DNA of 5,218 bases from an uncultured Collinsella sp. Its GTDB lineage: Bacteria; Actinomycetota; Coriobacteriia; Coriobacteriales; Coriobacteriaceae. This document shows, piece by piece, positions 4,993 through 5,218 of this stretch. The position numbers and the translations under genes are program-made. The notes beneath the pieces were generated by a model, which saw nothing but the letters and a program-made list of their open reading frames with translations, was not told where the DNA came from and made no database searches. Every line of letters begins with the position of its first letter. Positions within the stretch are counted from its first letter, which is position 1. Location of the stretch: positions 1 to 5,218 of the forward strand of contig UQUG01000093.1 in assembly GCA_900544205.1 (NCBI GenBank), in the 5' to 3' direction.

Positions 4993-5218
4993 TCGATGCG
5001 CCTGACCACGCCGTAGAGGAGCGGGGCAATCGTTCGGCAGGGGCATGGCTCCTTGTCGCTCTGCTGGGGATAGTGCTCTCGGTTGCTGCCGGCATGATGA
5101 GCTACGGTTACATGACGGCCCAAGCCGAGCAGCGCTTTGCCGACGTTGTCGATTACGTGGCGACGCAGAGCCTTTCCTACGATGCATTCAATAGCGCCTA
5201 TACGACCAAAAACCTGAT
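4989..5218 (+). CDS. Membrane-anchored protein, probable sensor (N-terminal fragment, runs off the window)
   Basis: The frame is open from the ATG at 4989 to the window end (76 codons). The first 18 residues are polar (MIDAPDHAVEERGNRSAG). Then comes one clear membrane segment at about 19-41 (AWLLVALLGIVLSVAAGMM), followed by the start of a probable extracytoplasmic region (TAQAEQRFADVVDYVATQSLSYDAF). This layout suits a sensor histidine kinase, a diguanylate cyclase or a similar signalling protein with an outside domain, but no catalytic domain is inside the window. A permease is less likely because the hydrophobic segment is single and followed by a polar helix. The start overlaps the lipoprotein stop by 4 nt and has GGAGGG upstream. 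The binding lipoprotein may deliver the signal to it. The function remains an inference. Confidence 0.75.
   Translation, partial: MIDAPDHAVEERGNRSAGAWLLVALLGIVLSVAAGMMSYGYMTAQAEQRFADVVDYVATQSLSYDAFNSAYTTKNL

Noticed and set aside
1..5218. tRNA, rRNA, CRISPR array, complete insertion sequence or phage attachment site
   Set aside because: No cloverleaf-like gene, no regularly spaced repeat array, no transposase or integrase and no matching att-like repeats were seen. The only repeats are the two hairpins at 486-603.

Overview
The window is about 60% GC bacterial chromosome, densely coding, with short intergenic gaps and genes on both strands. Codon use, gene style and several protein variants (an XRE/zinc-ribbon/TipAS regulator, a family-3 binding lipoprotein coupled to a membrane protein) suggest a gut Coriobacteriia-type actinobacterium, with Collinsella or a relative as the best guess. 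That assignment is a judgement from sequence style, not a database match.

Layout, left to right. Positions 1-480 (+) are the C-terminal part of a tRNA-dihydrouridine synthase that begins before the window. It converges on a glutaredoxin gene (651-896, -). The 170 bp between them hold no gene but contain two perfect long inverted repeats (486-533 and 549-603). Upstream of the glutaredoxin, on the same strand, lies a regulator with an XRE helix-turn-helix, a zinc ribbon and a TipAS-like C-terminal domain (1008-1775, -). Its reading frame is cut by a TGA just before a conserved-looking 19-residue tail. A divergent intergenic region (1776-1916) holds a promoter for the regulator, two palindromes and a second promoter whose -10 box is placed so that transcription should begin at the A of the trmO start codon.

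The right half is all on the + strand. It contains trmO (1917-2654, tRNA t6A37 N6-methyltransferase), a MalY/PatB-type PLP enzyme (2766-3980, probable cystathionine beta-lyase or aminotransferase), a strong stem-loop (3991-4032), and a lipoprotein of the family-3 substrate-binding group (4123-4992). The lipoprotein overlaps by ATGA the start of a membrane-anchored protein (4989 to beyond the window end).

Functionally, two genes act on tRNA modification (dus, trmO) and one on sulfur amino acid or PLP metabolism. The glutaredoxin and the zinc-ribbon regulator may form a small redox- or drug-responsive unit. The last two genes probably form a ligand-sensing pair, because no permease or ATPase gene is seen next to the binding protein and the downstream product looks like a single-pass sensor. 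The points most worth a second look are the interrupted TipAS tail, the predicted leaderless trmO transcript and the binding-protein/sensor pair.
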